64,000 bases of DNA, from NCBI GenBank assembly GCA_015063085.1, contig SUTD01000001.1, forward strand, positions 239,594 to 303,593. Reading direction: 5' to 3'. A program made the translations under genes and the position numbers. Positions 55,115 through 63,299 of the stretch are shown here, piece by piece. The notes below the pieces were generated by a model, which ran no database searches, had not been told where the DNA came from, and saw nothing but the letters and a program-made list of their open reading frames with translations. Source of the DNA: Methanocorpusculum parvum (lineage in GTDB: Archaea > Halobacteriota > Methanomicrobia > Methanomicrobiales > Methanocorpusculaceae). Each line of letters starts with the position of its first letter. The stretch's first letter is position 1.

Positions 55115-56341
55115 ATGGTTAGTTCAGGCGAACAGAAAATCCAGTGGGCATACCAGTATATGCCTGTTCTTCAGGCAATCCGCAAACGCTTTGAAGAGGA
55201 AAAGCCGCTTGCAGGACAGAAGATCGGCATGGCACTCCACGTAGAGGCAAAGACTGCATGCCTTGTCAGAACCTTAGCAGCCGGAGGAGCAGAAGTCTAT
55301 ATTACCGGATGCAACCCACTTTCCACTCAGGACGATGTTGCTGAGGCTCTGCGCGAGGGAGGAATCGAGTGCTACGCAAAACGCGGATGCAATACCGAAG
55401 AGTACTACGAAGCAATCGACAAGGTTCTTGATGCAAAACCGACCTTAACAATCGACGACGGAATGGACTTAATCAACCGCGTTCACATCGACCGCCGCGA
55501 CTGCTTACCGCAGATTATTGGTGCATGCGAGGAGACTACTACCGGTATCCACCGCTTAAAGGCCATGCACGCAGACGGCAAACTCGAGTTCCCGGTGATT
55601 GCCGTAAACGATACCCCGATGAAGCACTACTTCGACAATGTGCACGGGACCGGCGAGAGCGCACTCTCCTCCATTATGCTTACCACAAACTGCCTTGTTG
55701 CAGGAAAACACGTGGTTGTTGCCGGATACGGATACTGCGGACGCGGTGTCGCCACCAAAGCACGCGCACTTGGCGCACGCGTAATTGTAACCGAAGTTGA
55801 CCCGCGCCGCGCACTTCAGGCACACTTTGACGGATTCGATGTCTTAAAGATGAGCGAGGCAGCAAAACTCGGAGACCTCTTCATCACGACAACCGGAAAC
55901 TGCGCAATCATCACCGGCGAGCACTTCCCGCTCTTAAAAGACGGAGCACTCCTTGCCAATGCAGGTCACTTCAACAACGAAATCACCATCCCGTGGCTTG
56001 AAGAGCACGCATCCGAAATCGACCACAGAGACGGAATCGACACCTACATCGTTGACGGAAAGAAGATTCACTTACTTGCAGAAGGCAGACTCGTCAACCT
56101 CGCAACACCGAAGGGAATGGGCCACCCAATCGAAGTCATGGACTTAAGCTTCGCCGTACAGGCGCTCTCTGTTGAGTACATGGCAAAGTACGGAAAAGAC
56201 CTCAGCGCCGGCGTTCACGATGTCCCAACTGAAATCGATGAGTACATCGCACGCTTAAAGCTCGAATCTGTTGGTGCTTCCTTAGATGAACTCACGCCTG
56301 AGCAGATTGAATACATGGGAAGCTGGAACCACGGAACATAA
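55115..56341 (+). CDS. ahcY: Adenosylhomocysteinase (or S-inosylhomocysteine hydrolase)
   Basis: A 408-residue enzyme splitting S-adenosylhomocysteine: MALHVEAKTACLVRTLAAGGAEV, NAVNDTPMKHYFDN-like IAVNDTPMKHYFDNVHGTG, NAD loop VVVAGYGYCGRGVATKARALGARV, and TTGNCAIITGEH. Some methanogens use the inosyl form of the substrate, which sequence alone cannot settle. An upstream in-frame ATG (55040) would overlap the divergent gene; 55115 fits homologues. Confidence 0.94.
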   Translation: MVSSGEQKIQWAYQYMPVLQAIRKRFEEEKPLAGQKIGMALHVEAKTACLVRTLAAGGAEVYITGCNPLSTQDDVAEALREGGIECYAKRGCNTEEYYEAIDKVLDAKPTLTIDDGMDLINRVHIDRRDCLPQIIGACEETTTGIHRLKAMHADGKLEFPVIAVNDTPMKHYFDNVHGTGESALSSIMLTTNCLVAGKHVVVAGYGYCGRGVATKARALGARVIVTEVDPRRALQAHFDGFDVLKMSEAAKLGDLFITTTGNCAIITGEHFPLLKDGALLANAGHFNNEITIPWLEEHASEIDHRDGIDTYIVDGKKIHLLAEGRLVNLATPKGMGHPIEVMDLSFAVQALSVEYMAKYGKDLSAGVHDVPTEIDEYIARLKLESVGASLDELTPEQIEYMGSWNHGT

Positions 56342-56348
56342 ATCCCTC

Positions 56349-56355
56349 TTTTTTT
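56349..56355 (+). terminator. Oligo-T stretch after ahcY
   Basis: Seven T starting 7 nt after the ahcY stop; short for termination, and the small gene at 56365 follows. Confidence 0.3.
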
Positions 56356-56364
56356 ACAACTACC

Positions 56365-56544
56365 ATGAACGGAAATAGAATTGCCAGTATTGGTTTTCTC
56401 TTATGTGCGGTCTGCTGGATGGTAAGCGGCATCCTGATGCTTTCCAGCGGGAGTGTTTCGCAGTTTGCGGTTGATATCGCGCTTGCGGCAGTATTTATCA
56501 GCCTCTCGGTTCTTTTCCAGAGAAGAGCAAATAATACCCGGTAA
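56365..56544 (+). CDS. Small two-helix membrane protein
   Basis: A 59-residue frame, MNGNRIASIGFLLCAVCWMV... to FQRRANNTR, with two hydrophobic helices (about 7-24 and 33-50) joined by a short polar loop (SSGSVSQ). Basic ends suit a positive-inside hairpin. No family recognised. It ends 15 nt before the convergent membrane-linked regulator at 56560. Confidence 0.55.
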   Translation: MNGNRIASIGFLLCAVCWMVSGILMLSSGSVSQFAVDIALAAVFISLSVLFQRRANNTR

Positions 56545-56559
56545 AAAAGAGAGACGAAG

Positions 56560-57144
56560 TTATACCTTGTGTTTCTTCGTCCGGTAAATCTCGAAAATCA
56601 TCATGCCGGCAAGAACAATAATTGCCCCGACAAAGAAGATGAGCGTGGCATTCTGGATAAAGGCCATCCAGTCGAACGCCGGTGCAGCCTCGGTAATCTC
56701 GCGGGCAAGAGAAATTCCCGGATTCTGCTGCGGCAGGAATCGGGAAAGCATATTCGGGATCGCAAGGACCACACCGCATCCGATAGTAACAGCCCCGGCA
56801 ATTACTCCGTACCGCTCAACAATCTGTCTTACATCCGGACGCTTTCTTGGAGCTAAGACCACAACCTGATCTTTTACCCCATAGATTTTCATCTCGCGCC
56901 CTTTCTCACTCCAGCGGGAATCCACAACCTCGATTAAGTCCGCATCGAGAAGGTTATTTAAATGATATTTCACCGTTGTCAGCGGGAAACCCGTCCGTTC
57001 CGCCAGCGCCGTGGCTGTCAGCGGCCCATCGGATAACGTATTGAATAAATCCCCGGCGGTAGGAGATGCCATGGCCTTTGCGATCTTTTGAGCAGGTACC
57101 GAACCCTGCTCTAAGACAACGACATTATCTTCTTCCTGCAGCAT
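56560..57144 (-). CDS. Winged-helix regulator with C-terminal membrane helices
   Basis: A 194-residue protein: ArsR-type winged helix (about 22-90: ASPTAGDLFNTLSDGPLTATALAERTGFPLTTVKYHLNNLLDADLIEVV), then two TM helices (about 113-130 and 163-185) and a basic tail. The predicted topology places DNA-binding and C-terminus inside. A membrane-tethered regulator like those at 17051 and 18244 but with reversed order (DNA-binding domain first). Confidence 0.85.
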   Translation of the reverse strand: MLQEEDNVVVLEQGSVPAQKIAKAMASPTAGDLFNTLSDGPLTATALAERTGFPLTTVKYHLNNLLDADLIEVVDSRWSEKGREMKIYGVKDQVVVLAPRKRPDVRQIVERYGVIAGAVTIGCGVVLAIPNMLSRFLPQQNPGISLAREITEAAPAFDWMAFIQNATLIFFVGAIIVLAGMMIFEIYRTKKHKV

Positions 57145-57258
57145 ACGTATTGTGCTAAATCTATTGGCCGTAGAAGAATATAACCATCTCCTAAGCTACG
57201 AAAAAAACCGTACCTATCAGGAAACCAAAAAAGAAGGAGTGAGTCGGAAAAATCCAAA

Positions 57259-57510
57259 TCAGTGAAGCATATAGCGGTCAACGACAATAAAGTCAGTGAT
57301 GTCCTTTACCGCATCAAAGGGAATGGTGATTGCCTCATTTTCAACTCTGAATCCGGTGGTGTCAAATGCCGGATCAGGACGGACAACAAGCTTCTTTAAA
57401 AGACCGGTCTTTGCATCAAAGGAGATATTTTTAATCTGACCAATGATCTTTCCGTCGGTACTCATGACACGCTTTCTGCGAATATTGTGGGTAAACTGCT
57501 CACTCTGCAT
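57259..57510 (-). CDS. PRC-barrel domain protein
   Basis: An 83-residue protein typical of stand-alone archaeal PRC-barrels: RKRVMSTDGKIIGQIKNISFDAKTGLLKKLVVRPD, ending DITDFIVVDRYML. The family serves as small adaptor domains in RNA processing and division; the exact role is unknown. Confidence 0.88.
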   Translation of the reverse strand: MQSEQFTHNIRRKRVMSTDGKIIGQIKNISFDAKTGLLKKLVVRPDPAFDTTGFRVENEAITIPFDAVKDITDFIVVDRYMLH

Positions 57511-57557
57511 AATCTAACTATTCGTTGGTTAGGGAACTATATATCCGTTTTGTCTTC

Positions 57558-58436
57558 TCAAAGGGCGGGGAACACCCGGAGGATATCAGAATGCGTCAGG
57601 ATACCGACCGGTTTTGCGTCATCCACAACAATTACTCTGCCCACATCACGCTCCTTAAACTGCCGGACAACCTCGTAGAGTCTTCTGTCTGCCGGGATAG
57701 TTATGACATCTTTTACCATCATTTCACGGACCAGATTTTCCCCGCTCATTCCATGGTCAAAGGAACTGACGATATCAGTCAGCGTCACAATACCGACAAG
57801 CTCCCCCTTTTCCAGAACCGGAGCTCCGTGAATCTTCTTCTGCAGAAGCGTCTTCATTGCGTAAGCCATGGTCATATCCGGCTCGAGAGAAATGAGCGGC
57901 ATGGACATGTAGTCTCTGACCGGCTTTTTGGGAAGACTGGTCATCTCAGAAGTAGAGATTAAAAGCGCACTGTTAACCTCATCCTTTCCAAAGACTTCGC
58001 CCTTGATTAAGAGCTTGTTTACCGGAGTGGGGCCGACTGTTACCCGGTCTCCGATGTCAAACGCGCGGACATTGCCGATGATTTTGATGAGCGCATGACA
58101 AAGGTCGGCGTGCGTTAAGGTGGTAAACGCAATCTCGGAAACCTTGATGCTGTCCATAGCTAAATCATTTTTCTGGATTGGGACATCACTTTCGGAGTAG
58201 TCATTGGTGATGTTCAGCTCTCCGTATGCGCGGGCAGTTGGATGGTAGCCTCCTTTCGGTCCCGGAACGCCGTCCACTAAACCGAGAACTTTGAGCGCCT
58301 GCATCTGATTGCGGACCGTTCCCGGGTTTCTCTTGATAATCTCTGCTATGTCTTCGCCCTTGATTGGATGCGAATATTGATGATAGAGCGAGATAAGAGT
58401 AATAAGGATATCTTTTTGTATCAGCGATAAATCCAT
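57558..58436 (-). CDS. HTH and CBS-pair regulator
   Basis: A 292-residue protein: N-terminal winged helix (LSLIQKDILITLISLYHQ..IKGEDIAEIIKRNPGTVRNQMQALKVLGLVDGVPGPKGGY), a central domain (about 90-165) and a C-terminal CBS pair (RDYMSMPLISLEPDMTMAYAMKTL.., REMMVKDVITIPADRRLYEVVRQF). Probably a nucleotide-responsive transcription factor. MDLSLIQKD at 58436 chosen as start; divergent from nog1, 53 nt apart. Confidence 0.88.
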   Translation of the reverse strand: MDLSLIQKDILITLISLYHQYSHPIKGEDIAEIIKRNPGTVRNQMQALKVLGLVDGVPGPKGGYHPTARAYGELNITNDYSESDVPIQKNDLAMDSIKVSEIAFTTLTHADLCHALIKIIGNVRAFDIGDRVTVGPTPVNKLLIKGEVFGKDEVNSALLISTSEMTSLPKKPVRDYMSMPLISLEPDMTMAYAMKTLLQKKIHGAPVLEKGELVGIVTLTDIVSSFDHGMSGENLVREMMVKDVITIPADRRLYEVVRQFKERDVGRVIVVDDAKPVGILTHSDILRVFPAL

Positions 58437-58489
58437 ATCTGGTGAATTGTCTGACTGCAAAACTAATAAAGGAATGGGTTTAGGAGAAA

Positions 58490-59515
58490 ATGTATTTTGA
58501 CGATATACCAACAGTCCCCACAGCGGATGAATTAATAGACCGTGTTCTTCGCCGTGCCGCAAAGAAGATGCGGGAAAAGACCAATAAGCGCCGCGCAGAC
58601 GAGGATTTCGTGCGTTCCATCACGCAGGCTTCCCACGATAAGCTGGTGGCTATTATCCAGAGTTTCCCAAACTTCGAGGAGCTTCCGCCGTTCTACCGCG
58701 ACTTATGCGACATCTTATTCGGCATGGACAACCTGAAGAAGAACTTAGGCATGGTCGGATGGGCAGCCAAAAATGTGCGCGATGTCGGACGTTTCATCTC
58801 AACCGGAATGAGACGGGCAGACACACTTGTTGAGCGCCGCAGAGCTGTGGCCAGAATCGCCTCTATCATCCACCGCGCAGATGATGCACTGCATTACTTA
58901 AACGATGTAAGAAACGTTCTTCGAAAACTTCCGCACGTCAACCCGGATGAGTTTACGATTGTGGTTGCAGGCTATCCGAATGTCGGAAAGTCCTCGTTCA
59001 TCCGCCTGGTATCTTCTGCCGAGCCGGAGATTGCATCCTATCCGTTCACCACCAAGGGAATTATTGTAGGACACCGGATTGCCGAGCGCAGAAGAAAGAT
59101 TCAATTCATCGATACTCCGGGACTTCTTGACCGCGAAGGAGAGGAGAGAAACGCCATTGAAAAGCAGGCGCTGAATGCGTTAGTCTACGTGGCTGACATT
59201 GTTCTCTTTGTAATCGATGCCAGCGAGAACTGCGGATACTCGATTGAGGCACAGTTCAAACTGAGAGAGGAGATTGAAGAGATTACTTCTGTTCCAATGG
59301 TAACAGTTGTAAACAAGGCTGATGTGAAGAAGTACGAGGGATTCTTCAACATGTCCACCGTCTCCGGCGAGGGTGTGGAAGCGGTGTTAAACGAGCTTCT
59401 GAGAATCAGAAAAGAGAATATGATTAAAGAGGTCGTGGATATCAGATCAGAACTGCCGGTGCCGGAAATGAGACGTCACGGCGGAAGAACAAAGTCCAAG
59501 AAGGACGCATACTAA
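58490..59515 (+). CDS. NOG1-family GTPase
   Basis: A 341-residue GTPase of the Obg/Nog1 group, implicated in large ribosomal subunit assembly. N-terminal NOG1 helical bundle (1-155, ARIASIIHRADDALHYLNDV), G1 GYPNVGKSSFIRLV, G2 YPFTTKGIIVGH, G3 FIDTPGLLDREGEERN, G4 TVVNKADVKKY; basic C-terminus. GGAG lies 5 nt before the ATG. Confidence 0.95.
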   Translation: MYFDDIPTVPTADELIDRVLRRAAKKMREKTNKRRADEDFVRSITQASHDKLVAIIQSFPNFEELPPFYRDLCDILFGMDNLKKNLGMVGWAAKNVRDVGRFISTGMRRADTLVERRRAVARIASIIHRADDALHYLNDVRNVLRKLPHVNPDEFTIVVAGYPNVGKSSFIRLVSSAEPEIASYPFTTKGIIVGHRIAERRRKIQFIDTPGLLDREGEERNAIEKQALNALVYVADIVLFVIDASENCGYSIEAQFKLREEIEEITSVPMVTVVNKADVKKYEGFFNMSTVSGEGVEAVLNELLRIRKENMIKEVVDIRSELPVPEMRRHGGRTKSKKDAY

Positions 59516-59538
59516 ACTCTTCAATATATTTCCCTTTT

Positions 59539-59727
59539 TTATTCTTCAATCAGCAGTCTGATTAGATATTCTTCTATAATCAGGCAGATGTATAAGAGCC
59601 AGTAGAGGAGGTCTCTAATCAGTGGTTCGGCGAGTAATTCGCCAATTCTTTTTTTGAGATTATGCAGTTCCGCCGAGAGCCGGAACAGTATCAGCCCATG
59701 CCTCGACTGCTTCGAGAGTTTCGTCAT
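59539..59727 (-). CDS. Possible small overlapping membrane protein
   Basis: A 62-residue frame overlapping the 3' end of the 59660 gene by 68 nt. The C-terminal two thirds, LKKRIGELLAEPLIRDLLYWLLYICLIIEE-like, form an amphipathic then hydrophobic helix. No family known and no good ribosome site; the only support is the gene-like tail outside the overlap and the habit of overlap in this region. Confidence 0.3.
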   Translation of the reverse strand: MTKLSKQSRHGLILFRLSAELHNLKKRIGELLAEPLIRDLLYWLLYICLIIEEYLIRLLIEE

Positions 59728-60151
59728 TCTCGAAGCCGTTGACGAGCATATACTCTCTGGTGATTGTGACAGTGAAGGTGTCTTCTCCAAGGGAGCAGGA
59801 GTACTTTGCACTCCAGGTGTCTTCGCCTTCGTCTTTGGATGCGGAGCCTCCAACACCTGCTGCGGTCTCTGCGGCTTCAGTTCCGGTGAGAAGGGATGCC
59901 ATGTCGGTGTATGCGGTCTTGTCTGCCGCGTAGAAGTTGAGATAGCCCTTGTCCTCACCTGCCTCATCGAAATAGTCGATTCTGGTCTTGTAGACTTCGG
60001 AGCTTGCTTCCTTTCTGGTCAGCCCCATGGTGCTGTCTGCGGCGAATGCAGAGACGACGGATGCAAAGGTGTCTGCGTCTGCGATTTTGTCGTAGGTTCT
60101 TTTGGCGTTTCTGGAGACCGAAGTCTCTTCAAAGTTGTGATTGCTTGGCAT
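59660..60151 (-). CDS. Uncharacterised protein of the accessory region
   Basis: A 163-residue acidic protein (MPSNHNFEETSVSRNAKRTYDKIADADTF...) rich in Ala, Thr and Glu and without TM helices; the C-terminal half has beta-like strands (YSCSLGEDTFTVTITREYMLV). I recognise no family; the composition would suit a structural protein of a virus or vesicle, but this is a guess. The open frame runs upstream across the foldback element, yet MPSNHNF at 60151 is the sensible start. Confidence 0.65.
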   Translation of the reverse strand: MPSNHNFEETSVSRNAKRTYDKIADADTFASVVSAFAADSTMGLTRKEASSEVYKTRIDYFDEAGEDKGYLNFYAADKTAYTDMASLLTGTEAAETAAGVGGSASKDEGEDTWSAKYSCSLGEDTFTVTITREYMLVNGFENDETLEAVEAWADTVPALGGTA

Positions 60152-60319
60152 TTTGGTTTTCTCCCGAAAAGAGATGAGCAGACAAAAAAAGCGGTTAGAG
60201 AGAAAGCAGAGGCTTTTATTGTCTGCTTTCTCTTCTCTGATTATAGTATTTGTTTTGTGAGGTGATAAAGGAGGAAGTAACTGGTTCAAATTAGTTGTGT
60301 TGGTGTCTGCAATACCACA
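60152..60319. other. Leader gap upstream of the 59660 gene
   Basis: AT-rich 168 bp between the 60151 start and foldback element 2; together with the element and the 46 bp beyond it makes a 557-bp gap without genes. Confidence 0.4.
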
Positions 60320-60662
60320 GGACACCTTTGGAGAGAACCGCAGACCACGCAGACGCAGCCTTACGGCTGCTGCGACCAGTCGCTTTCGCTCCCTTCGGTC
60401 GCGAACTGCTGCCGCAGCCGCTTTGTGGTCGCTGAAAATTATTCTCAAATCTCAAAAGCAACGCCAAAGCGGCTGCGGCATGTGAGAGCCGAAGGCTCGA
60501 AGCTATAACACGACCGCAGGGCGTGTGGGTGCAGCTCGCCGTCAGGCGAGAGCGACGCGTTGCTGCGGGCTGTAGGCGAGAGTGTACTCGAGCCGTGAGC
60601 AAGCCCGAAGGGCTGGCGATAGCCCGCGTCTGCGTGGTCTGCGGTATTTATCAAAGGTGTCC
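60320..60662. repeat. Foldback element 2 (nested long inverted repeat)
   Basis: Outer arms 60320-60356 and 60626-60662 share perfectly paired blocks of 11 and 19 bases separated by 7 mostly unpaired bases. Inside is a perfect 16-bp stem (60410-60425 with 60465-60480) plus small hairpins such as GAGCC-gaa-GGCTC (about 60486-60498), CGCC-gtca-GGCG and AGCCC-gaa-GGGCT. The 343-bp unit is GC-rich within AT-rich surroundings and resembles foldback element 1 in design, not in sequence. Confidence 0.8.
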
Positions 60663-60708
60663 AGAGCCTAAGAGAAAACTTCCACCAAATAAAAAAAAGA
60701 AGAGAGAA

Positions 60709-60900
60709 TTACTTCCCTCTAAGATATTTCGGCACAACAAAGTACGGACTTTTAATCCCATGCACCAAAGCCGCACGGCGAACAGACATTCTGTCGCACG
60801 CAAGCCGCTTTGCCATTCTTTCAAATGAACCTTCTTCTTCCAGAATCCTGCGGAATGTATCTGCATCTGCGAGTTCCGGATAATCAGCCCATGTTTTCAC
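60709..60900 (-). CDS. Small HTH-like protein
   Basis: A 63-residue protein with a helix-turn-helix-like stretch (FERMAKRLACDRMSVRRAALVHGI) and a basic end (KYLRGK). It starts with GTG overlapping the upstream stop (GTGA). Unknown family; may bind DNA. Confidence 0.6.
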   Translation of the reverse strand: MKTWADYPELADADTFRRILEEEGSFERMAKRLACDRMSVRRAALVHGIKSPYFVVPKYLRGK

Positions 60901-61382
60901 TTTACAACCACCTCGAAGAAGTCATGACTTTTCTTAACTTCCAGATACGGCACTGCACACTCAGCACCTAAGGCTTCTTCCAAGTCTCGGACAGTAATCA
61001 GCGCCTTCTCTAACACAGCAGCTTCCCCTGCGGTCTCAACACATTGACGGAAGAGTGTCGAAGCTCCTAAGATGCTCTGTGCTGTTCTTCCATCCAGATG
61101 GATTAAGTCAGAGTAGATATCAGGGTAGTCTTCGCGTACTCTCTCTAACCGTACGCGGCGTGTTTCGCGGAAGTGTTCCACAATTGCGTAGCGCTCAGAT
61201 GTCAACCCGTTTTTCTGAATCAGATAAACAGCATCGCGGAATGCATCGGCATACACCTTTGCGAGGCTCGCTAAAGAATCTGCCATCTGCGAGTAGTAAA
61301 GTGCCGGAAGATAGGCGTCTGTGTCATCCGGCTCAGGGAATGCAGAGCTAAGCGCCTGCCAGACATCTGTTTGTGTCGGCAT
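60897..61382 (-). CDS. Uncharacterised helical protein
   Basis: A 161-residue protein, mostly alpha-helical (ALYYSQMADSLASLAKVYADAFRDAVYLIQ..., ERYAIVEHFRETRRVRLERVREDYPDIYSDLI). No family recognised. Its ATG directly follows the HNH gene stop (TAG ATG), so it is translated from the same message. Confidence 0.62.
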   Translation of the reverse strand: MPTQTDVWQALSSAFPEPDDTDAYLPALYYSQMADSLASLAKVYADAFRDAVYLIQKNGLTSERYAIVEHFRETRRVRLERVREDYPDIYSDLIHLDGRTAQSILGASTLFRQCVETAGEAAVLEKALITVRDLEEALGAECAVPYLEVKKSHDFFEVVVK

Positions 61383-61895
61383 CTAAAGCCTCCCGCAGAC
61401 CAGCTTCTTTGTCGGGGCTTTGTGTGTTTTGCCTGCAAGTATCCGGCGGATTGTCGAATATGATATTTTGAACTCTTCTGCGAGCACTTTCCAGGACACA
61501 CCCTCTCTGCTTCTCTTTCGAATCTCTTCTGCTTCTTCGAACGTGAGATTTCGAACCGTGTTTTCTTCTGCCGGTACGAGCCGCAGGTTTTCGAGGCGGT
61601 TGTTTTCGCGGTCTCCGTCTAAGTGGTCAACCTCTGCGTTGAGCGAGAGCGGGATTCCGCGGCAGAGTACCCATATGGCACGGTGAAGAGACACTCTTCC
61701 CTGATAGTAGCGTTCTCCGTCTTTGAGGTTTACGACCAGGGACTGATATCCTGCTTTTACCGAGGGTTTTAAGAAATCTCCAATGGAGTTGGAGTAGATT
61801 CTCCCTGTGTCAGGGTGTACTACCCAGTCGCCTCTCATTCCTTTTAAGAATACGGCAAAGTCTGTTGCTCTAATCAGGTTGTCAGTTTTTGCCAT
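61383..61895 (-). CDS. HNH endonuclease
   Basis: A 170-residue protein with an NUMOD-like N-terminal strand region (YQSLVVNLKDGERYYQGRVSLHRAIWVL) followed by an HNH core, AEVDHLDGDRENNRLENLRLVPAEEN, and a C-terminal HTH (SWKVLAEEFKISYSTIRRILAG). This matches phage/plasmid-type HNH nucleases that act as homing or packaging enzymes. MAKTDNLIRA at 61895 chosen; it overlaps the upstream gene by 14 nt. Confidence 0.85.
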   Translation of the reverse strand: MAKTDNLIRATDFAVFLKGMRGDWVVHPDTGRIYSNSIGDFLKPSVKAGYQSLVVNLKDGERYYQGRVSLHRAIWVLCRGIPLSLNAEVDHLDGDRENNRLENLRLVPAEENTVRNLTFEEAEEIRKRSREGVSWKVLAEEFKISYSTIRRILAGKTHKAPTKKLVCGRL

Positions 61896-62274
61896 CTTCT
61901 TCCTCCATTTGGCATATCCGGTAGAGTGTTTCAGGTTCTGCAAATCGGAGATGGATTTCCATGCAGGCGTTTTCGAACACTTCTGTGCTCAGCCCAACAC
62001 GGTCTGCTGCGAGAAGCAGTATGCTCCTTGCGGCTTTTGCTGTTGTTTCCATGAGCATGCCCATCTGGCTCTGGATTCCGGTGTGCGAGATGAAGTTTAT
62101 GATACTTGCATCTGCACTTATGCGGCAGTCAACCATGAGCCGCTCCCTGTCACTTTGTTCCTCTGTGCGGGTTACTTTTTTGGTCTCTGCGTGCGAATCT
62201 GTAATAGAAGAGCGGGACATCTGCATTGATTTGGTCGTCATGTGCGCCCCCTCTTCTTTTGTTTTCTGTGTCAT
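61882..62274 (-). CDS. Uncharacterised protein of the HNH operon
   Basis: A 130-residue protein with a polar, Ser/Thr-rich N-terminus and a helical body (IINFISHTGIQSQMGMLMETTAKAARSILLLAADRV). No family recognised. Starts with an ATGA overlap on the upstream gene. Confidence 0.6.
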   Translation of the reverse strand: MTQKTKEEGAHMTTKSMQMSRSSITDSHAETKKVTRTEEQSDRERLMVDCRISADASIINFISHTGIQSQMGMLMETTAKAARSILLLAADRVGLSTEVFENACMEIHLRFAEPETLYRICQMEEEDGKN

Positions 62275-62648
62275 AGTTCTTCTGTGAGTTTTGCATATGC
62301 CGGATAGCGTTTTTTGAATTGGTCTTTAATCTGTTCGAACTCTTTCGGGTGTGCCCGTCTGAGTTCTGCAAGACGGTTTTTCAGTGCAGGCTTTGCGGCA
62401 TCTTTTGTTTCGAATACTTTTCTGATGTCAGCTTCTGTTTGGAAGTCTGCAAATTTTCTGTCGAAGATTTTCTGTGAATTGATTCCTTGCTCCTCTGTCT
62501 TTTTGGATTCTTTCAGACGTTTTTTCAGAGCATCCTTGAAGAAGGCACTAAGGTTCTCGATTTCGGCTTTCCCTTCTCTTAAAATGCCTTCTTCGTCATC
62601 CCCAAAGTAGATGTTAAAGCGTGTTGCCATCTCCTTGAGGATTCTCAT
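62271..62648 (-). CDS. Uncharacterised charged helical protein of the HNH operon
   Basis: A 125-residue protein rich in Lys/Glu (LREGKAEIENLSAFFKDALKKRLKESKKTEE, and LRRAHPKEFEQIKDQFKKRYPAY). Unknown family. Start is either ATG 62648 or ATG 62630 (MATRFNIYFG). The first overlaps the RHH gene by 35 nt. Confidence 0.58.
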   Translation of the reverse strand: MRILKEMATRFNIYFGDDEEGILREGKAEIENLSAFFKDALKKRLKESKKTEEQGINSQKIFDRKFADFQTEADIRKVFETKDAAKPALKNRLAELRRAHPKEFEQIKDQFKKRYPAYAKLTEEL

Positions 62649-62844
62649 GAAGGTCACGCCGAATGAGACGCATGACTGATTCTGATGTGTTCCGGTTTCC
62701 AGGTCGGTTCTTCCAGGCAAGCCATGCTCCCCGGTTTTTATCAGAAATACTGAGTGTGATATTCGTTCTCGTTCTATCACCGGAAAAAAGATTGAGTAAA
62801 ATGGTATTTAAACCTCTGTCTGCGCTTAATTTATATAGTGTCAC
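62614..62844 (-). CDS. Ribbon-helix-helix-like protein at the operon head
   Basis: A 76-residue frame whose body TRTNITLSISDKNRGAWLAWKNRPGNRNTSESVMRLIRRDL fits the strand-helix-helix shape of small RHH regulators. The only in-frame start is GTG 62844, which falls inside a TATA-like sequence (CTATATAAATT), so the true start is uncertain. Possibly an autoregulator of the genes that follow. Confidence 0.5.
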   Translation of the reverse strand: MTLYKLSADRGLNTILLNLFSGDRTRTNITLSISDKNRGAWLAWKNRPGNRNTSESVMRLIRRDLHENPQGDGNTL

Positions 62845-63299
62845 ACAATCTGAGCGTATTTTGTAATCTATATCTGGTTGTGTTTTGGATATGTATACGC
62901 TTGTTTTGTCTCTGAATTTCTGTTTTTATCATGGTGTTGGTTGTTTTTCGAAATCCGTGACATATTCTGCAGTATACGGTTAATTGCAATTCCGGCTTTT
63001 TGTGTGGGTGGTTTTGTAATTTGGGGTTTGCGCATGCGATATTTTCCACACACAATTTTGCACACATGTGCGGAGATAAAATGTGTTATGAAAATATTTT
63101 GTGTGTATATGCATACAAATGCATGTGCAGCCTTTTCTTTTTCAAAGAAATCTTTGTAAAACAGTATTTTTCTTGTTGTTATTTTTTATTTTTAATAGTA
63201 TATATGAATTGGGTAACTGGTGTGTGCGGCATCTATACACACACTGTTTTTCCCTCTGTATTTTATTTCTGCACATGTGTGCAGTGTGTATCTATCTTG
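62845..63299. other. AT-rich gap with CACA/TGTG words
   Basis: 455 bp without a convincing gene on either strand. GCACACATGTGC (63060-63071) and GCACATGTGTGC (63271-63282) are exact reverse complements of each other; further TGTGTG/CACACA clusters lie between. Could be a replication or mobilisation site of an integrated element; no att site identified. Confidence 0.45.

Noticed and set aside
60152..60448. Upstream extension of the 59660 frame through foldback 2
   Set aside because: The frame passes through inverted-repeat DNA with Arg/Ala-rich nonsense; MPSNHNF is a normal start.
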